NCBI RefSeq assembly: GCF_014642835.1
Contig: NZ_BMJA01000001.1
Coordinates: forward strand, 2,390,943-2,454,942
DNA length: 64,000 nt
Origin: Dyella nitratireducens
Lineage (GTDB): Bacteria; Pseudomonadota; Gammaproteobacteria; Xanthomonadales; Rhodanobacteraceae
Direction: 5' to 3'
In this document: piece by piece, positions 45,342 through 55,564 of the stretch
Position numbering within the stretch: the stretch's first letter is position 1
Layout of the letters: each line of letters opens with the position of its first letter
Notes under the pieces: generated by a model
The model's input: the letters and a program-made list of their open reading frames with translations, nothing else
Told to the model about the DNA's origin: nothing
Database searches by the model: none
Translations under genes and position numbers: made by a program

Positions 45342-47231
45342 ATGGCGAATGCCTGGAACACCGATGTCGCCCGTCACACCTATGCCGTGCCTTACTGGGG
45401 CGATGGCTACGTCGACATCAACGACGCCGGTCACATCGTGATCCGTCCGCATGGCCCGAGCGGCCCTGGCTTTTCCCTTCCTGATATCGTCGAACGTGCC
45501 CGCGCGGAAGGTTTGCGCCTGCCCTTGCTGGTGCGCTTTCCGGACATCCTGGCCGACCGTCTCGCACGCCTGCAGGGCGCGTTCGCCAAGGCGATCGGCG
45601 AGTGGAATTACGGCGGCGACTACACCGCCGTCTATCCGATCAAGGTGAACCAGCAGCGCGGCGTGGTGGCCGAGTTGGTGGCGGCCGGCGCGCATGGCTT
45701 TGGCCTGGAAGCCGGTTCGAAGCCGGAATTGATGGCCGTGTTGGCGATGGCGCGGCCGGGCTCTGTCGTGGTCTGCAATGGCTACAAGGATCGCGAATAC
45801 ATTCGTTTGGCACTGATAGGGCGCAAGCTTGGCCTGCGCATCCACATCGTGATCGAGAAACTGTCCGAGCTTGATCATGTGATCAGCGAATCGAAAGCCT
45901 TGAACGTGGAGCCGCTGCTTGGCGTGCGCGTACGCCTGGCGTCGATCGGCGCGGGCAAATGGCAGAACACCGGCGGCGACAAGGGCAAGTTCGGCCTTTC
46001 GCCCGCACAGGTACTGCAACTGGTAGCGCGCCTGGATCAGGCCGGTCTCAAGCACACGCTGAAACTGCAGCACTTCCACATGGGTTCGCAGATTTCCAAC
46101 GTACGCGACATCGCCAACGGCATGCGCGAGGCAACACGTTATTTCGTGGAACTCACGCAGATGGGCGTGCCGTTGGAGATCGTCGACGTCGGCGGTGGCC
46201 TGGGCGTGGATTACGAAGGTTCGCGTTCGCGCAGTCACAACTCCATCAATTATTCGATCGAGCAATACGCGGCGACCATCGTGCAATCTTTGGCGGAGGC
46301 GGTGGAAAGCGAAGGGCTGAAAGCGCCGCATATCATCACCGAGGCAGGCCGCGCCATGACTGCGCATCACGCCGTGATGGTGGTGAACGTGAGTGAAGTG
46401 GAATCGGTGCCAGCCGGCAGCTTGCCGCCTGCAGAAAGTGATGAGCCGGCGGTGCTGCGCCACTTGCGCGAAGTGTATGAAGAACTGGACACACGCCCGC
46501 CGCTGGAGCTGTTCCACGAAGCGCAGCATCACGTGCAGGAAGGCCAGACGCTGTACGCACTGGGCCAGCTTTCGCTGGCGGCGCGTGCACAGCTGGACGA
46601 GCTTTACTACGCGATCGTCAATGCGGTGCGTGTGCGTCTGCTGCCGGCGGAGCGTGCGCATCGACAGGCGTTGGACGAGCTGGATGAAAAGCTGGTCGAC
46701 AAGTACTTCGTCAACTTCTCCGTGTTCGAATCGGTGCCGGATGTGTGGGCCATCGATCAGATCTTTCCAATCGCCCCGATTGCGCGTTTGAACGAACGGC
46801 CGACGCGTCGCGGTGTGCTGGTCGATCTCACCTGCGATTCGGATGGCCGTATCGACAACTATGTGGATGCCGAAGGCGTGGACGTCAGTCTTCCACTCCA
46901 TGCGTTGAAGGACAGCGAGCCGTATCGGCTCGGCATCTTCATGGTCGGTGCCTATCAGGAAACGCTGGGCGATATCCACAATCTATTCGGCGATACCGAC
47001 GCGGTGAACGTGCGCGTGGAGGGTGGGAACTATGTGTTCGCGCACAAGCGTCGTGGCGATACGACCGACCTAATGCTGGACTATGTCGGTTACGACCTGG
47101 AAGCGTTACGTCGCAGTTATCGTGAACGCATTTCGGCGGCCGGTATAGATGGCGAGCAGGCGGAAACGCTGTTTGTAACATTGAATGAAGGGCTGACCGG
47201 CTATACCTATCTCTCCGAGGGCGTGCGTTAG
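45342..47231 (+). CDS. speA: Biosynthetic arginine decarboxylase
   Basis: 629 residues from the ATG at 45342, with GAGGAG upstream; the family is about 630-660 long. The PLP lysine K101 lies in [33 protein letters not shown] and the [16 protein letters not shown] phosphate-binding region follow. It makes agmatine from arginine, feeding putrescine and, through speE, spermidine. The frame is open further upstream but has no second start signal. Confidence 0.95.
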   Translation: MANAWNTDVARHTYAVPYWGDGYVDINDAGHIVIRPHGPSGPGFSLPDIVERARAEGLRLPLLVRFPDILADRLARLQGAFAKAIGEWNYGGDYTAVYPIKVNQQRGVVAELVAAGAHGFGLEAGSKPELMAVLAMARPGSVVVCNGYKDREYIRLALIGRKLGLRIHIVIEKLSELDHVISESKALNVEPLLGVRVRLASIGAGKWQNTGGDKGKFGLSPAQVLQLVARLDQAGLKHTLKLQHFHMGSQISNVRDIANGMREATRYFVELTQMGVPLEIVDVGGGLGVDYEGSRSRSHNSINYSIEQYAATIVQSLAEAVESEGLKAPHIITEAGRAMTAHHAVMVVNVSEVESVPAGSLPPAESDEPAVLRHLREVYEELDTRPPLELFHEAQHHVQEGQTLYALGQLSLAARAQLDELYYAIVNAVRVRLLPAERAHRQALDELDEKLVDKYFVNFSVFESVPDVWAIDQIFPIAPIARLNERPTRRGVLVDLTCDSDGRIDNYVDAEGVDVSLPLHALKDSEPYRLGIFMVGAYQETLGDIHNLFGDTDAVNVRVEGGNYVFAHKRRGDTTDLMLDYVGYDLEALRRSYRERISAAGIDGEQAETLFVTLNEGLTGYTYLSEGVR

Positions 47232-47244
47232 CGATATCGCCTCA

Positions 47245-47275
47245 AGGATGTTTCGGCAAACGGTCGAAACATCCT
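47245..47275. terminator. Hairpin between speA and the hydroxybutyrate dehydrogenase gene
   Basis: AGGATGTTTCG (47245-47255) pairs perfectly with CGAAACATCCT (47265-47275) across a 9-base loop. No T run follows, so it may be a rho-aided terminator or an operator for the next operon. Confidence 0.5.
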
Positions 47276-47326
47276 GCGGCGATGCGATGTGCTGCCCCAT
47301 TTTTTATTCATCCGAAGGAGTGGCAC

Positions 47327-48112
47327 ATGGCAAGTCTCGACGGCAAGGTTGCATTGATCACGGGCGCCGCTAGCGGCCTGGGTAAAGCTATCGCCGAACT
47401 TTATGCGAAGAACGGTGCGGCGGTAGCGATCGCCGACATCAATCAGCAGGCAGCAGATGCTGCCGCGGCGGAGATCAAGGCGGCCGGCGGTAAAGCCATC
47501 GGCATCGCCATGGACGTCACCAGCGAAGAAGCGGTAAACGCGGGCACGGACAAGACCGTGGAAGCTTTCGGCAGCCTGGATGTGCTGATTTCCAACGCGG
47601 GCGTGCAGATCATCAATCCGATCGACCAGTTCTCGTTCGCGGACTGGAAGAAGATGCTGGCGATTCACCTGGATGGCGGCTTCCTGACCACCAAGGCCGC
47701 ACTCAAACATATGTACAAGGATAATCGTGGCGGTACGGTTATCTACATGGGTTCGGTGCATTCGCACGAAGCCTCGAAACTGAAGTCCGCTTACGTGACC
47801 GCAAAGCATGGCCTGCTTGGCCTTGCACGCACACTGGCGAAAGAAGGTGCGGCACATAACGTGCGTTCGCACGTGATCTGCCCAGGCTTCGTACGCACGC
47901 CACTGGTAGAGAAGCAGATTCCCGAGCAGGCCAAGGAGCTTGGCATTACCGAAGCCGACGTGATCAAGAACGTCATGCTCAAGGACACGGTGGATGGTGT
48001 GTTCACCACTGTCGACGATATCGCACAGACGGCGCTGTTCCTGGCGGCATTCCCGAGTGCGGCGCTGACCGGTCAGAGCTTTGTGGTCAGCCACGGTTGG
48101 TACATGCAGTAA
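47327..48112 (+). CDS. bdhA: 3-hydroxybutyrate dehydrogenase
   Basis: 261 residues from the ATG at 47327, preceded by GAAGGAG. Classical SDR features: [36 protein letters not shown], the [19 protein letters not shown] catalytic segment and the C-terminal [11 protein letters not shown], which is typical of D-3-hydroxybutyrate dehydrogenases. It links 3-hydroxybutyrate and acetoacetate; the next gene acts on acetoacetate. Confidence 0.92.
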   Translation: MASLDGKVALITGAASGLGKAIAELYAKNGAAVAIADINQQAADAAAAEIKAAGGKAIGIAMDVTSEEAVNAGTDKTVEAFGSLDVLISNAGVQIINPIDQFSFADWKKMLAIHLDGGFLTTKAALKHMYKDNRGGTVIYMGSVHSHEASKLKSAYVTAKHGLLGLARTLAKEGAAHNVRSHVICPGFVRTPLVEKQIPEQAKELGITEADVIKNVMLKDTVDGVFTTVDDIAQTALFLAAFPSAALTGQSFVVSHGWYMQ

Positions 48113-48226
48113 AGCCGCGCTAGGCCAATGGCCCTACCTCACCTGGCCGTCTTCCCGCCTTCGCGGAAATGACGGCACAGGTAAGTGTACGGATCTCGTG
48201 CAGCATCCTTTCGTAAGGAAGTGAAA

Positions 48227-49018
48227 ATGAAAATCGCCGACGTCAAAGCAAACGCCTTCGCCATGCCGCTGACCAGCCCTGCTTTCCCCAAGGGACCGTA
48301 CCGCTTCGTCAACCGCGAATTCCTGGTCATCACCTATCGCACCGATATGGATGCGCTGCGCGCCGTGGTGCCGGAGCCGCTGGAAGTCACCGAGCCGGTG
48401 GTGAAGTACGAATTCATCCGCATGCCCGATTCCACCGGTTTTGGCGATTACACCGAATCGGGTCAGGTGATACCGGTGAGTTTCCGCGGTGAGCGTGGCG
48501 GTTACGTGCATGCGATGTACCTCAACGATCATCCGCCGATCGCCGGCGGCCGCGAGTTGTGGGGCTTTCCGAAAAAGCTGGCCACGCCCATCTTGGAAAC
48601 GGAAATCGATACGTTGGTTGGCACGCTCGATTACGGCAAGGTGCGCGTGGCCAAGGCCACCATGGGCTTCAAGCATCGCCCGGCGGATGCGGATGCGATC
48701 CTGGCAGGTCTGGCGGCGCCCAGTTTTCTATTGAAGATCATCCCGCATGTCGACGGCACGCCGCGTATCTGCGAATTGGTGCGCTATTTCACGACCAACG
48801 TCACGCTGAAAGGTGCGTGGACTGGCCCCGCTTCGTTGGAACTGCATCCGCATGCGCTGGCGCCGGTAGCTGATCTGCCTGTGCTCAAGATTGAGTCGGC
48901 GGTGCATTACATCACCGATCTCACGCTCGATCTGGGTACCGTGGTTTATGACTATCTTGACGAAAAAGAACACACAGGAAAAACTCATGGACGCGAAGAA
49001 GACCTCGTCCAAGGCTGA
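48227..49018 (+). CDS. adc: Acetoacetate decarboxylase
   Basis: 263 residues from the ATG at 48227, with AAGGAAG upstream. The Schiff-base lysine lies in [15 protein letters not shown] near residue 115-129. [21 protein letters not shown] is another family segment. It would convert acetoacetate to acetone and CO2. The last 32 bases overlap the patatin gene, so translation is coupled. Confidence 0.9.
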   Translation: MKIADVKANAFAMPLTSPAFPKGPYRFVNREFLVITYRTDMDALRAVVPEPLEVTEPVVKYEFIRMPDSTGFGDYTESGQVIPVSFRGERGGYVHAMYLNDHPPIAGGRELWGFPKKLATPILETEIDTLVGTLDYGKVRVAKATMGFKHRPADADAILAGLAAPSFLLKIIPHVDGTPRICELVRYFTTNVTLKGAWTGPASLELHPHALAPVADLPVLKIESAVHYITDLTLDLGTVVYDYLDEKEHTGKTHGREEDLVQG

Positions 49019-50171
49019 GGCTGGTCCACACCATCCGGCGCAGGATGCCTACAAGGTCACCGCGCTGGTGCTGCAGGGCGGTGGTGCGCTTGGTGCGTAC
49101 CAGGCGGGCGTGTATCAGGCGATGGCGGAAGCCGGTTTGCATCCGAACTGGATCGCCGGTATTTCCATCGGGGCGTTGAATGCAGCGATCATTGCGGGCA
49201 ATGCACCGGAGCACCGCGTTGAACGGCTGACCGAATTCTGGGAAGGCATCTGCAAATCGGCACTATGGCCGAGTTCGCCGGGCAATCCGTGGATCGAAGG
49301 CATGAACATGCCGCCGATCGTGCGCGAAGGCGTCAACATGTTTGCCGCATGGCGCGCGATCATGGAAGGGCAATCCGGCTTCTTCCAGCCGCGCGTGCCA
49401 CCGCCGGTGATGCAGTGGCACACCTCGCCCACGACCACCAGTTGGTATGACACGGCGCCGTTGCGCGCGACGCTGGAACGCCTGGCCGATTTCGATCGCA
49501 TCAACCATCCGAGTTGTGTGCGTGTATCGGTGGGCGCAGTAAACGTACGCACCGGCAATTTCGCCTATTTCGACAACCGCGTCGGCAAGCTGAGACCCGA
49601 GCATTTCATGGCCTCGGGCGCGTTGCCGCCGGGCTTCCCTGCCGTGGAAATCGATGGCGAGTACTACTGGGATGGCGGCATGGTTTCCAACACGCCGCTC
49701 TATAAGGTGCTGAGCGAGCGTCCGCATCGCGATTCGCTGATCTTCCAGGTCGATCTATGGAGTGCGGTCGGTGCCTTGCCGCGCGACATGGGTGGCGTGA
49801 CGGAACGCGCGAAGGATATCCAATACTCCAGCCGCACGCGCCTGGTCACCGAATACATGCACCAGACGCGTGAACAGCAGCGCTTCCTGCATGAGCTGAT
49901 GGAGCTGATTCCTGAGGACAAGCGCGACACGCCGGCGTACAAGCGCGCCGAGCGTTACGCCAATGGTGCGTTGACCAACCTCATCCATCTGATCTATCGC
50001 AACAAGCCCTACGAAGGGCATTACAAGGATTACGAGTTCAGCGCGGCGACCATGCACGAGCACTGGCAAAGCGGGTTGGCCGATATGCGCCACACGCTGA
50101 GCCATCCGCACTGGCTGGAGCCGCCTTCGGCGGAAAATCCCTTCGTGACACACGACGTCCATCGTGGCTGA
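48987..50171 (+). CDS. Patatin-like phospholipase/acyl hydrolase
   Basis: 394 residues from the ATG at 48987, with AGGA upstream. The oxyanion stretch [21 protein letters not shown], nucleophile serine in [11 protein letters not shown] and the aspartate of [14 protein letters not shown] form the patatin dyad. The C-terminal domain of DUF3734 type follows. Patatin genes beside bdhA and adc are known in polyhydroxybutyrate-using bacteria, so a role in the same pathway is likely but unproven. Confidence 0.92.
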   Translation: MDAKKTSSKAEAGPHHPAQDAYKVTALVLQGGGALGAYQAGVYQAMAEAGLHPNWIAGISIGALNAAIIAGNAPEHRVERLTEFWEGICKSALWPSSPGNPWIEGMNMPPIVREGVNMFAAWRAIMEGQSGFFQPRVPPPVMQWHTSPTTTSWYDTAPLRATLERLADFDRINHPSCVRVSVGAVNVRTGNFAYFDNRVGKLRPEHFMASGALPPGFPAVEIDGEYYWDGGMVSNTPLYKVLSERPHRDSLIFQVDLWSAVGALPRDMGGVTERAKDIQYSSRTRLVTEYMHQTREQQRFLHELMELIPEDKRDTPAYKRAERYANGALTNLIHLIYRNKPYEGHYKDYEFSAATMHEHWQSGLADMRHTLSHPHWLEPPSAENPFVTHDVHRG

Positions 50172-50202
50172 ATATGGTTTTCCTTAGGGGAAACCGTTCA
50201 AC

Positions 50203-51555
50203 ATGATGCATGACGACGGCGGACAGGCTTCCGCCATGGAGCGGTTCTTCGGCATACGTGCCGCCGGTTCCAGCGCCCGGATAGAGGTGCTGGCCGGCAT
50301 CACCACGTTTCTCACGTCGATGTACATCATCGTGGTGAATCCCGCTGTGCTGGCGCACGGCGGGGTGCCGTTTTCTGCGGGCCTGACGGCGACCGTGCTG
50401 GTGAGTTTCTTCGGCAGTTGCGCGATGGGCTTGTATGCGCGCAACCCGGTGCTCGTCGCGCCAGGTATGGGTATGAACGCGCTGTTCGCCTTTGTGATGG
50501 TGCACGGCGGAGGCATGTCCTGGCAGACGGCGTTGGGCTGTGTGTTCTGGTCAGGTGTGATCTTTGCGCTGCTGGCGCTGTTCAATGTGCGCAAGCTGGT
50601 GGTGGATGCGATTCCGGAAAACCTGCGCCATGCCGTGTCATGCGGTATCGGCTTGTTCATCAGCTTGATTGGCCTGGTCAACGCCAAGTTCATCGTGGGC
50701 GATCCGGTGACGCTGGTGCATTCGGCCAAGCTCAATCCGGTGTTACTTACCTTTTTGGCCGGACTGGCGCTGACCATCTTTCTGGTAGCACGGCGCATCA
50801 AAGGTGCGTTGATGTTGGGCATCGTGCTGACGACGGTGTTGGCTATTCCGATCGGTCGCTGGTGGGGTGATGGCAGTGCCTATGGCGGAGCGGCAACGCT
50901 GGTGAACTGGCAGGGCTTTTTTGCAGTGCCGGACTTTTCGGCCATCGGTCAGCTTGATCTGCTGGGTTCGCTGAAGCTGGCGTACTGGCCTTTTATCTTT
51001 GTCATGCTGTTCACCTCGTTCTTCGACGCCTTGTCCACGTTCATGGCGGTGTCGGATGCGGGCAATCTGTTGGATGAGGACGGCAACCCACGCAATATCC
51101 GCCAATCCATGCGCGTAGATGCATTTTCCGCCTTGGTGTCGGCGCCGCTGGGCACGAGTCCGGCCAATGCCTTTATCGAATCGGCCGCAGGCATTTCGCA
51201 GGGCGGGCGCACTGGGCTGGTGGCGGTGGTGGCGGGGCTGTGCTTTCTGCCGTTCCTGTTCCTGTCGCCCTTGCTTTCGCTGGTACCTGCTATTGCTACG
51301 GCGCCGGCGTTGATCCTGGTCGGCGTGTTCATGATCGAAGCGATCACGCGCATCGAATGGCAACGGTTTGATGAGGCTGTGCCGGCCTTCGTAGCGATCC
51401 TGCTGATTCCGCTTACGTATTCCATCACCGATGGTGTGGCTTATGGTTTTCTCTCCTATGTGCTGATCAAGCTCGCCACCGGCAAGGTGCACGACGTGAA
51501 GCCGGCGATGTGGGTGATTGCGGCGTTGGCGGTGCTGTTGCTGGCGCATCTTTGA
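50203..51555 (+). CDS. AzgA/PbuG-type purine permease (NCS2/NAT superfamily)
   Basis: 450 residues with about 12-14 transmembrane segments. It starts with MERFFGIRAAGSSARIEVLAGITTFLTSMYIIVVNP and has APGMGMNALFAFVMVHG, TSFFDALSTFMAVSDAGNLLDEDGNP and APLGTSPANAFIESAAGISQGGRTGL, all hallmarks of adenine/guanine/hypoxanthine proton symporters. It is 31 bases after the patatin gene; whether it shares the operon is unclear. Confidence 0.9.
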   Translation: MMHDDGGQASAMERFFGIRAAGSSARIEVLAGITTFLTSMYIIVVNPAVLAHGGVPFSAGLTATVLVSFFGSCAMGLYARNPVLVAPGMGMNALFAFVMVHGGGMSWQTALGCVFWSGVIFALLALFNVRKLVVDAIPENLRHAVSCGIGLFISLIGLVNAKFIVGDPVTLVHSAKLNPVLLTFLAGLALTIFLVARRIKGALMLGIVLTTVLAIPIGRWWGDGSAYGGAATLVNWQGFFAVPDFSAIGQLDLLGSLKLAYWPFIFVMLFTSFFDALSTFMAVSDAGNLLDEDGNPRNIRQSMRVDAFSALVSAPLGTSPANAFIESAAGISQGGRTGLVAVVAGLCFLPFLFLSPLLSLVPAIATAPALILVGVFMIEAITRIEWQRFDEAVPAFVAILLIPLTYSITDGVAYGFLSYVLIKLATGKVHDVKPAMWVIAALAVLLLAHL

Positions 51556-51641
51556 TGCGCGCACGCGGCGCGTTCTTCATACTTGAAGGCCTGACACCTC
51601 TTCGTCGCCGACAACTCATCGACCTCTAGCAAGGATTACGT

Positions 51642-52505
51642 ATGACCCTCAAGGCAGCATTTATCGGCCTCGGCGCCATGGGCGAACCGATGGCTGGGCA
51701 TTTGAAGCAGCATGGTTTGTTGCACGCAGTTGCCAACCGGACGCATGCCAAGGCGGAAGCACTGGCGCGCACGCTGGGTGTTACCGCGCCCACGTTGGAA
51801 GAGCTGGCGATGCAGTGCGATGTGATTGCGTTGTGCGTCACCGCCGATGCCGATGTCCTGAACACGGTCGACGCGCTTGCATCGCACCTAAAGCCGGGCA
51901 CGATCGTGATCGATCATTCCACCGTCGCGCCGGATACCGCCAAGCAGGCAGCGGCACGCCTTGCCGCAGTGAACGCGCATTTCCTCGATGCGCCGGTTTC
52001 CGGTGGCGTGGAAGGTGCGAAGAACGGCAAGTTGTCGATCATGGTAGGTGGTGATGCTGCCGTACTCGAACGTGCACGACCCGTGCTGGAAGCATATGCC
52101 TTGCGCATTACGCATCTGGGCGACGTGGGCGCCGGGCAGGCCACCAAGGCGGTGAATCAGGTGTTGGTGGCAGGCATTGCGCAGGCGGTTTGCGAAGGGC
52201 TGGCGCTGGGTGAGGCGCTGGGGCTTGAGCCGGAGCGCTTGATTCCTACGCTCGGCGCTGGCGCTGCCGGCAACTGGTTCCTGGAGAAGCGCGGCGCGAC
52301 GATGTTGAACGATCAGTTCAGTGTGGGCTTCAAGCTTGCGCTGCTGCACAAGGATCTGAGCATCGTGCGTGGTATTGCAGAGAAGGCGGGTACATCGCGC
52401 GTGGTGATCGAGCAATCGTTGGCCGACTATGCCGAGCTGATGCAGCAAGGGCATGGTGATGACGATATTTCGGGGCTGATCCGACTTAAGCGCGCGCATT
52501 CGTAG
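51642..52505 (+). CDS. NAD-dependent 3-hydroxyisobutyrate/tartronate semialdehyde reductase-type dehydrogenase
   Basis: 287 residues. The Rossmann start is KAAFIGLGAMGEPMAGHL. The substrate loop is FLDAPVSGGVEGAKNGKLSIMVGG, and the catalytic lysine lies in GAGQATKAVNQVLVAG. These are the three signatures of the beta-hydroxyacid dehydrogenase family. The exact substrate (hydroxyisobutyrate, tartronate semialdehyde or other) cannot be decided. Confidence 0.9.
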   Translation: MTLKAAFIGLGAMGEPMAGHLKQHGLLHAVANRTHAKAEALARTLGVTAPTLEELAMQCDVIALCVTADADVLNTVDALASHLKPGTIVIDHSTVAPDTAKQAAARLAAVNAHFLDAPVSGGVEGAKNGKLSIMVGGDAAVLERARPVLEAYALRITHLGDVGAGQATKAVNQVLVAGIAQAVCEGLALGEALGLEPERLIPTLGAGAAGNWFLEKRGATMLNDQFSVGFKLALLHKDLSIVRGIAEKAGTSRVVIEQSLADYAELMQQGHGDDDISGLIRLKRAHS

Positions 52506-52574
52506 GTTGGGGTGTAAACCCCAACATAAGGTGATCACAAGCATGGTGATGTTGGGGTTTGCACCCCAACCTAC
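52502..52574. repeat. 73-base palindromic repeat between convergent genes, copy 1
   Basis: GTAGGTTGGGGTGTAAACCC and its extension (52502-52527) pair with 52549-52574. A nearly identical unit is at 60349-60420. Each arm is also internally palindromic (GGTTGGGGT.TAAACCCCAACA). It overlaps the stop-side of the dehydrogenase gene and could terminate transcription from both sides. Confidence 0.85.
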
Positions 52575-52602
52575 GCAGTGCAAGCGAGCAGTGACGAAAA
52601 CA

Positions 52603-52628
52603 ACAAGGGCGCCGATCGGCGCCCTTGT
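52603..52628 (-). terminator. Intrinsic terminator of the SPOR gene
   Basis: ACAAGGGCGCC and GGCGCCCTTGT pair perfectly around GATC. In the minus-strand direction the hairpin is followed by TGTTTTC, so it ends the argS-SPOR transcript. Confidence 0.8.
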
Positions 52629-52652
52629 GTTTGCAAAGCATGGGTTGGCGCG

Positions 52653-53357
52653 TCAGCCGCCAGCCTTCAATGCAATCGCCGAAATCCCCGCCGCCGACAA
52701 GCGCTGCTTCGTCGCTTCCAGATCGGTTGCAGAGTGGAACGGCCCCAGGCGTACACGGTGATAGGTCTGTCCACCGACGTTCACTGATTGCACGTTGGCA
52801 ACAAAACCTTGCAACGCGAGCTTTGCCTTCAGCGTTTCCGCATCGGCCGCACTTGGGAAGGCACCTACCTGCAGCAGATAACCACTGGGGCCGTTCGAGG
52901 GCGGTGGTGCGACGGCCGCTGCGGGCGCAGCGGTGATGTTCTGCGTGACGGCAGGCGGTGCGTTGGGCGGCAGCTTGGGTGCAGCCGGAGCGATGGGTTG
53001 CGCCTGTTGCTGCTGTTTCTGTTGTGCTTGCTGCTGTTCGGCCTTGGCCTGCGCGCTGATCTCCGAATCCGGAATGCGCACTTCCTTCTCCGACAGCACG
53101 GAGTAGAAGTCGTACTGCGGTTTCTTCGGCGCGGTGTTGCTGGCCGCCGGCGCCAGGCCTTCATCGCTGCCGGGTTGCGCGGTGGCTTCCGGGTTGGGTT
53201 GCGGGCCCTTGGGCGTCATCGGCACCAGCGAGTGGCGCATCAGCACCACCACGACCAGGCCGCCGATCAGGATGCCAACCAGAATGCCGGCCCATGCCGG
53301 GAACCCGCCGCCGCTATTGCGAACGGCCTGGCGGCCTTTACCCTTGCGTGTTGCCAT
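52653..53357 (-). CDS. FtsN-like SPOR-domain cell-division protein
   Basis: 234 residues. A short basic N-terminus (MATRKGKGRQAVRN) leads to one membrane helix (FPAWAGILVGILIGGLVVVVLM). A Pro/Ala/Gln-rich linker with a run of glutamines follows. The C-terminal SPOR domain is YLLQVGAFPSAADAETLKAKLALQGFVANVQSV...HRVRLGPF. SPOR domains bind denuded septal peptidoglycan. Its location next to argS matches ftsN in related bacteria. Confidence 0.88.
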   Translation of the reverse strand: MATRKGKGRQAVRNSGGGFPAWAGILVGILIGGLVVVVLMRHSLVPMTPKGPQPNPEATAQPGSDEGLAPAASNTAPKKPQYDFYSVLSEKEVRIPDSEISAQAKAEQQQAQQKQQQQAQPIAPAAPKLPPNAPPAVTQNITAAPAAAVAPPPSNGPSGYLLQVGAFPSAADAETLKAKLALQGFVANVQSVNVGGQTYHRVRLGPFHSATDLEATKQRLSAAGISAIALKAGG

Positions 53358-55082
53358 TTACATCTTCTCCGGCGCGCTGAGACCCAGTAAATCCAAACCA
53401 TTGCGTATCACTTGGCGGGTGGCGACGGCGAGCGTGATGCGCGCGTTGCGCAACGCGGCGTCGTCCACGATCCATTTGTGCTCGTGATAGTAGCTGTGAA
53501 GTGCGCCAGCGAGTTCCCGCAGGTATTGTGCGATCAGGTGCGGTTCCAGATTGTTGGCGGCAGCCTCCACCACTTCCGGGTAGCGCGACAGCTCGGTCAG
53601 CAGGATCTGCTCGTGTTCCGTATCCAGCCGGGCCATGCCTGCGATGCCTGCCTGGGTGTCCACCGGTGGCAGGCTGCGTTCGGCCAGCTCTTCCAGCACG
53701 CGGCAGACGCGGGCGTGGGCGTACTGGATGTAGTAGACCGGGTTGTCGTTGCTCTGCGAGCGGGCAAGGTCGATGTCGAAGACAAGTTGCGAATCACCCT
53801 TGCGCGCGATGAGGAAGTAGCGCGTGGCATCGCGGCCGGTTTCGTCGATCAGGTCGCGCAAAGTGACATAGCTGCCGGCACGCTTGGAGATCTTCACTTC
53901 CTCGCCACCGCGCATCACCGTCACCATCTGGTGCAGCACGTATTCCGGCCAGCCTTTGGGAATGCCGCAATCCAGGGCCTGCAGACCGGCGCGCACACGG
54001 GCGAGGCTGCCGTGATGATCCGAACCCAACTCGGTGATCGCGCGTTCGTAGCCACGCAGCCATTTGCTGCGGTGATACGCCACGTCCGGCAAGAAGTACG
54101 TGTAGGTGCCGTCGGATTTGCGCATGACGCGGTCCTTGTCGTCACCGAAATCTGTGGTGCGCAGCCACAGCGCGCCGCCTTCTTCATAGGTATGGCCGTG
54201 GGCGACCAGCTCGCGCACGGTTTCTTCCACCTTACCGTCGGTGTACAGCGAGGATTCCAGGAAGTACACGTCGAAGCCGACGCCGAAGGCTTGCAGATCC
54301 AGATCCTGCTCGCGGCGCAGCGAGGCAACCGCGAAGTGGCGGATCGCTTCGAGATCGTCCGGATTCTTGGCGCCGGTCAAGGCATGGCCGTCGGCGATTA
54401 CCGTTTCACCACCCAGGTAAGCGCGCGCCACGTCGGCAATGTAGTCGCCGCGATAGCCATCTTCCGGCCAGCCGGCGTCCCCAGGGCCGATACCGCGCGC
54501 GCGCGCCTGCACGGAGATCGCCAGATTCTGAATCTGCACGCCGGCATCGTTGTAGTAGAACTCGCGCTTGACGTTCCAGCCGGTGGCTTCGAGCAGGCGA
54601 CTCAGGCAGTCGCCGATGGCGGCGGCACGACCATGGCCCACATGCAGCGGTCCGGTGGGATTGGCCGATACGAACTCCACACCAACTGTATGCCCGGCGC
54701 CGCTCTGATTGCGGCCGTAAGTGGGGCCTTCGGAAAGAATGCGGCCCGCCTCGGCGTGGTACGCCGTCGCCGCCAGAAAGAAGTTGATGAAGCCCGGACC
54801 CGCGATTTCCACTTTGGCCACCAAGGCATTGGCGGGCAGGGCGGCGACCAGTTTTTCGGCCAGCTCGCGCGGTTTGGCGCGTGCGGGCTTGGCCAGCAGC
54901 ATGGCCACATTGGTGGCGAAGTCGCCATGCTCGCGGCTGCGGGCTCGCTCGATCACGAAGTTGGGCAGATCAAGGTCGGCGGGCAGGACGCCATTGCCTT
55001 GCAGGGTCCGGATCGCCGAGTGGACCAGTTCGCGCAGCGCTTCTTTCACAGGAGGGGATCGTTCGGGAATGGAACCGCGCAT
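53358..55082 (-). CDS. argS: Arginyl-tRNA synthetase
   Basis: 574 residues from the ATG at 55082; a GTG at V12 ([14 protein letters not shown]) may be the true start, as no ribosome site is clear for either. Class I motifs: [20 protein letters not shown] (HIGH) and [13 protein letters not shown] (KMSKS-like). The N-terminal Add1 region and C-terminal anticodon-binding helices ([17 protein letters not shown]) are present. It ends one base before the SPOR gene. Confidence 0.95.
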   Translation of the reverse strand: MRGSIPERSPPVKEALRELVHSAIRTLQGNGVLPADLDLPNFVIERARSREHGDFATNVAMLLAKPARAKPRELAEKLVAALPANALVAKVEIAGPGFINFFLAATAYHAEAGRILSEGPTYGRNQSGAGHTVGVEFVSANPTGPLHVGHGRAAAIGDCLSRLLEATGWNVKREFYYNDAGVQIQNLAISVQARARGIGPGDAGWPEDGYRGDYIADVARAYLGGETVIADGHALTGAKNPDDLEAIRHFAVASLRREQDLDLQAFGVGFDVYFLESSLYTDGKVEETVRELVAHGHTYEEGGALWLRTTDFGDDKDRVMRKSDGTYTYFLPDVAYHRSKWLRGYERAITELGSDHHGSLARVRAGLQALDCGIPKGWPEYVLHQMVTVMRGGEEVKISKRAGSYVTLRDLIDETGRDATRYFLIARKGDSQLVFDIDLARSQSNDNPVYYIQYAHARVCRVLEELAERSLPPVDTQAGIAGMARLDTEHEQILLTELSRYPEVVEAAANNLEPHLIAQYLRELAGALHSYYHEHKWIVDDAALRNARITLAVATRQVIRNGLDLLGLSAPEKM

Positions 55083-55564
55083 CGTAACAGACCGCTGCGC
55101 TCGGACTCGCCTTGCCGTAGGAGGGCGTCATCCATACCGCCGAAAAGCTGCTGCAGCGCAGTGGATCAAGCTGTGGATAAGTCTGTGGGGAAAGTGAAGG
55201 CCTTGTCGTCGAGATAGCGAAAAATCCCGACGGAAACCATGCTGTCATGCAGATTATCTTTTTAAAACAATAAATTAAAATGTGAACTTGATGTGCTTCG
55301 CAGTGATGTGAAGCTAAGTGGGCTTCGTGGCGTTGTGTGCATAAGTCTTGCCAGGGTCGGTCGGGCAAGGGTTTGGTAGGAGGATTCGGGGTGGCATGGC
55401 CGACGATGTCATACGCTAGTCATGATGCGACGCGACAATGCGCAGGTATCTCCGGCGTCTCCCCCGTCGGCTCGATACGGGACCGCCGCATTCCCTCATA
55501 CCCTCCCCTCATGCGGCTCCCGGCGCGCACCCTCCCGGTCGCGCCGTTTTTTTTTGCGTGTCGT
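55083..55564. other. Intergenic region with an orphan plus-strand terminator
   Basis: About 480 bases between argS and radC, both transcribed leftward. It has an AT-rich stretch near 55250-55280 (probable argS promoter) and a strong terminator at 55521-55555 that faces plus-strand transcription. No protein gene is supported; a small RNA on the plus strand is possible. Confidence 0.6.
55521..55555 (+). terminator. Orphan intrinsic terminator
   Basis: CGGCGCG (55521-55527) pairs with CGCGCCG (55540-55546) and is followed by nine T residues. It is a typical rho-independent terminator on the plus strand, but no plus-strand gene is seen upstream. In the minus direction it lacks a T run, so it does not terminate radC. 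Confidence 0.85.

Noticed and set aside
44907-46979. A 690-codon open frame on the strand opposite speA
   Set aside because: It is antisense to arginine decarboxylase, which has clear family motifs. The frame is open only because of high GC and codon bias; the product is rich in His/Arg with no domain.
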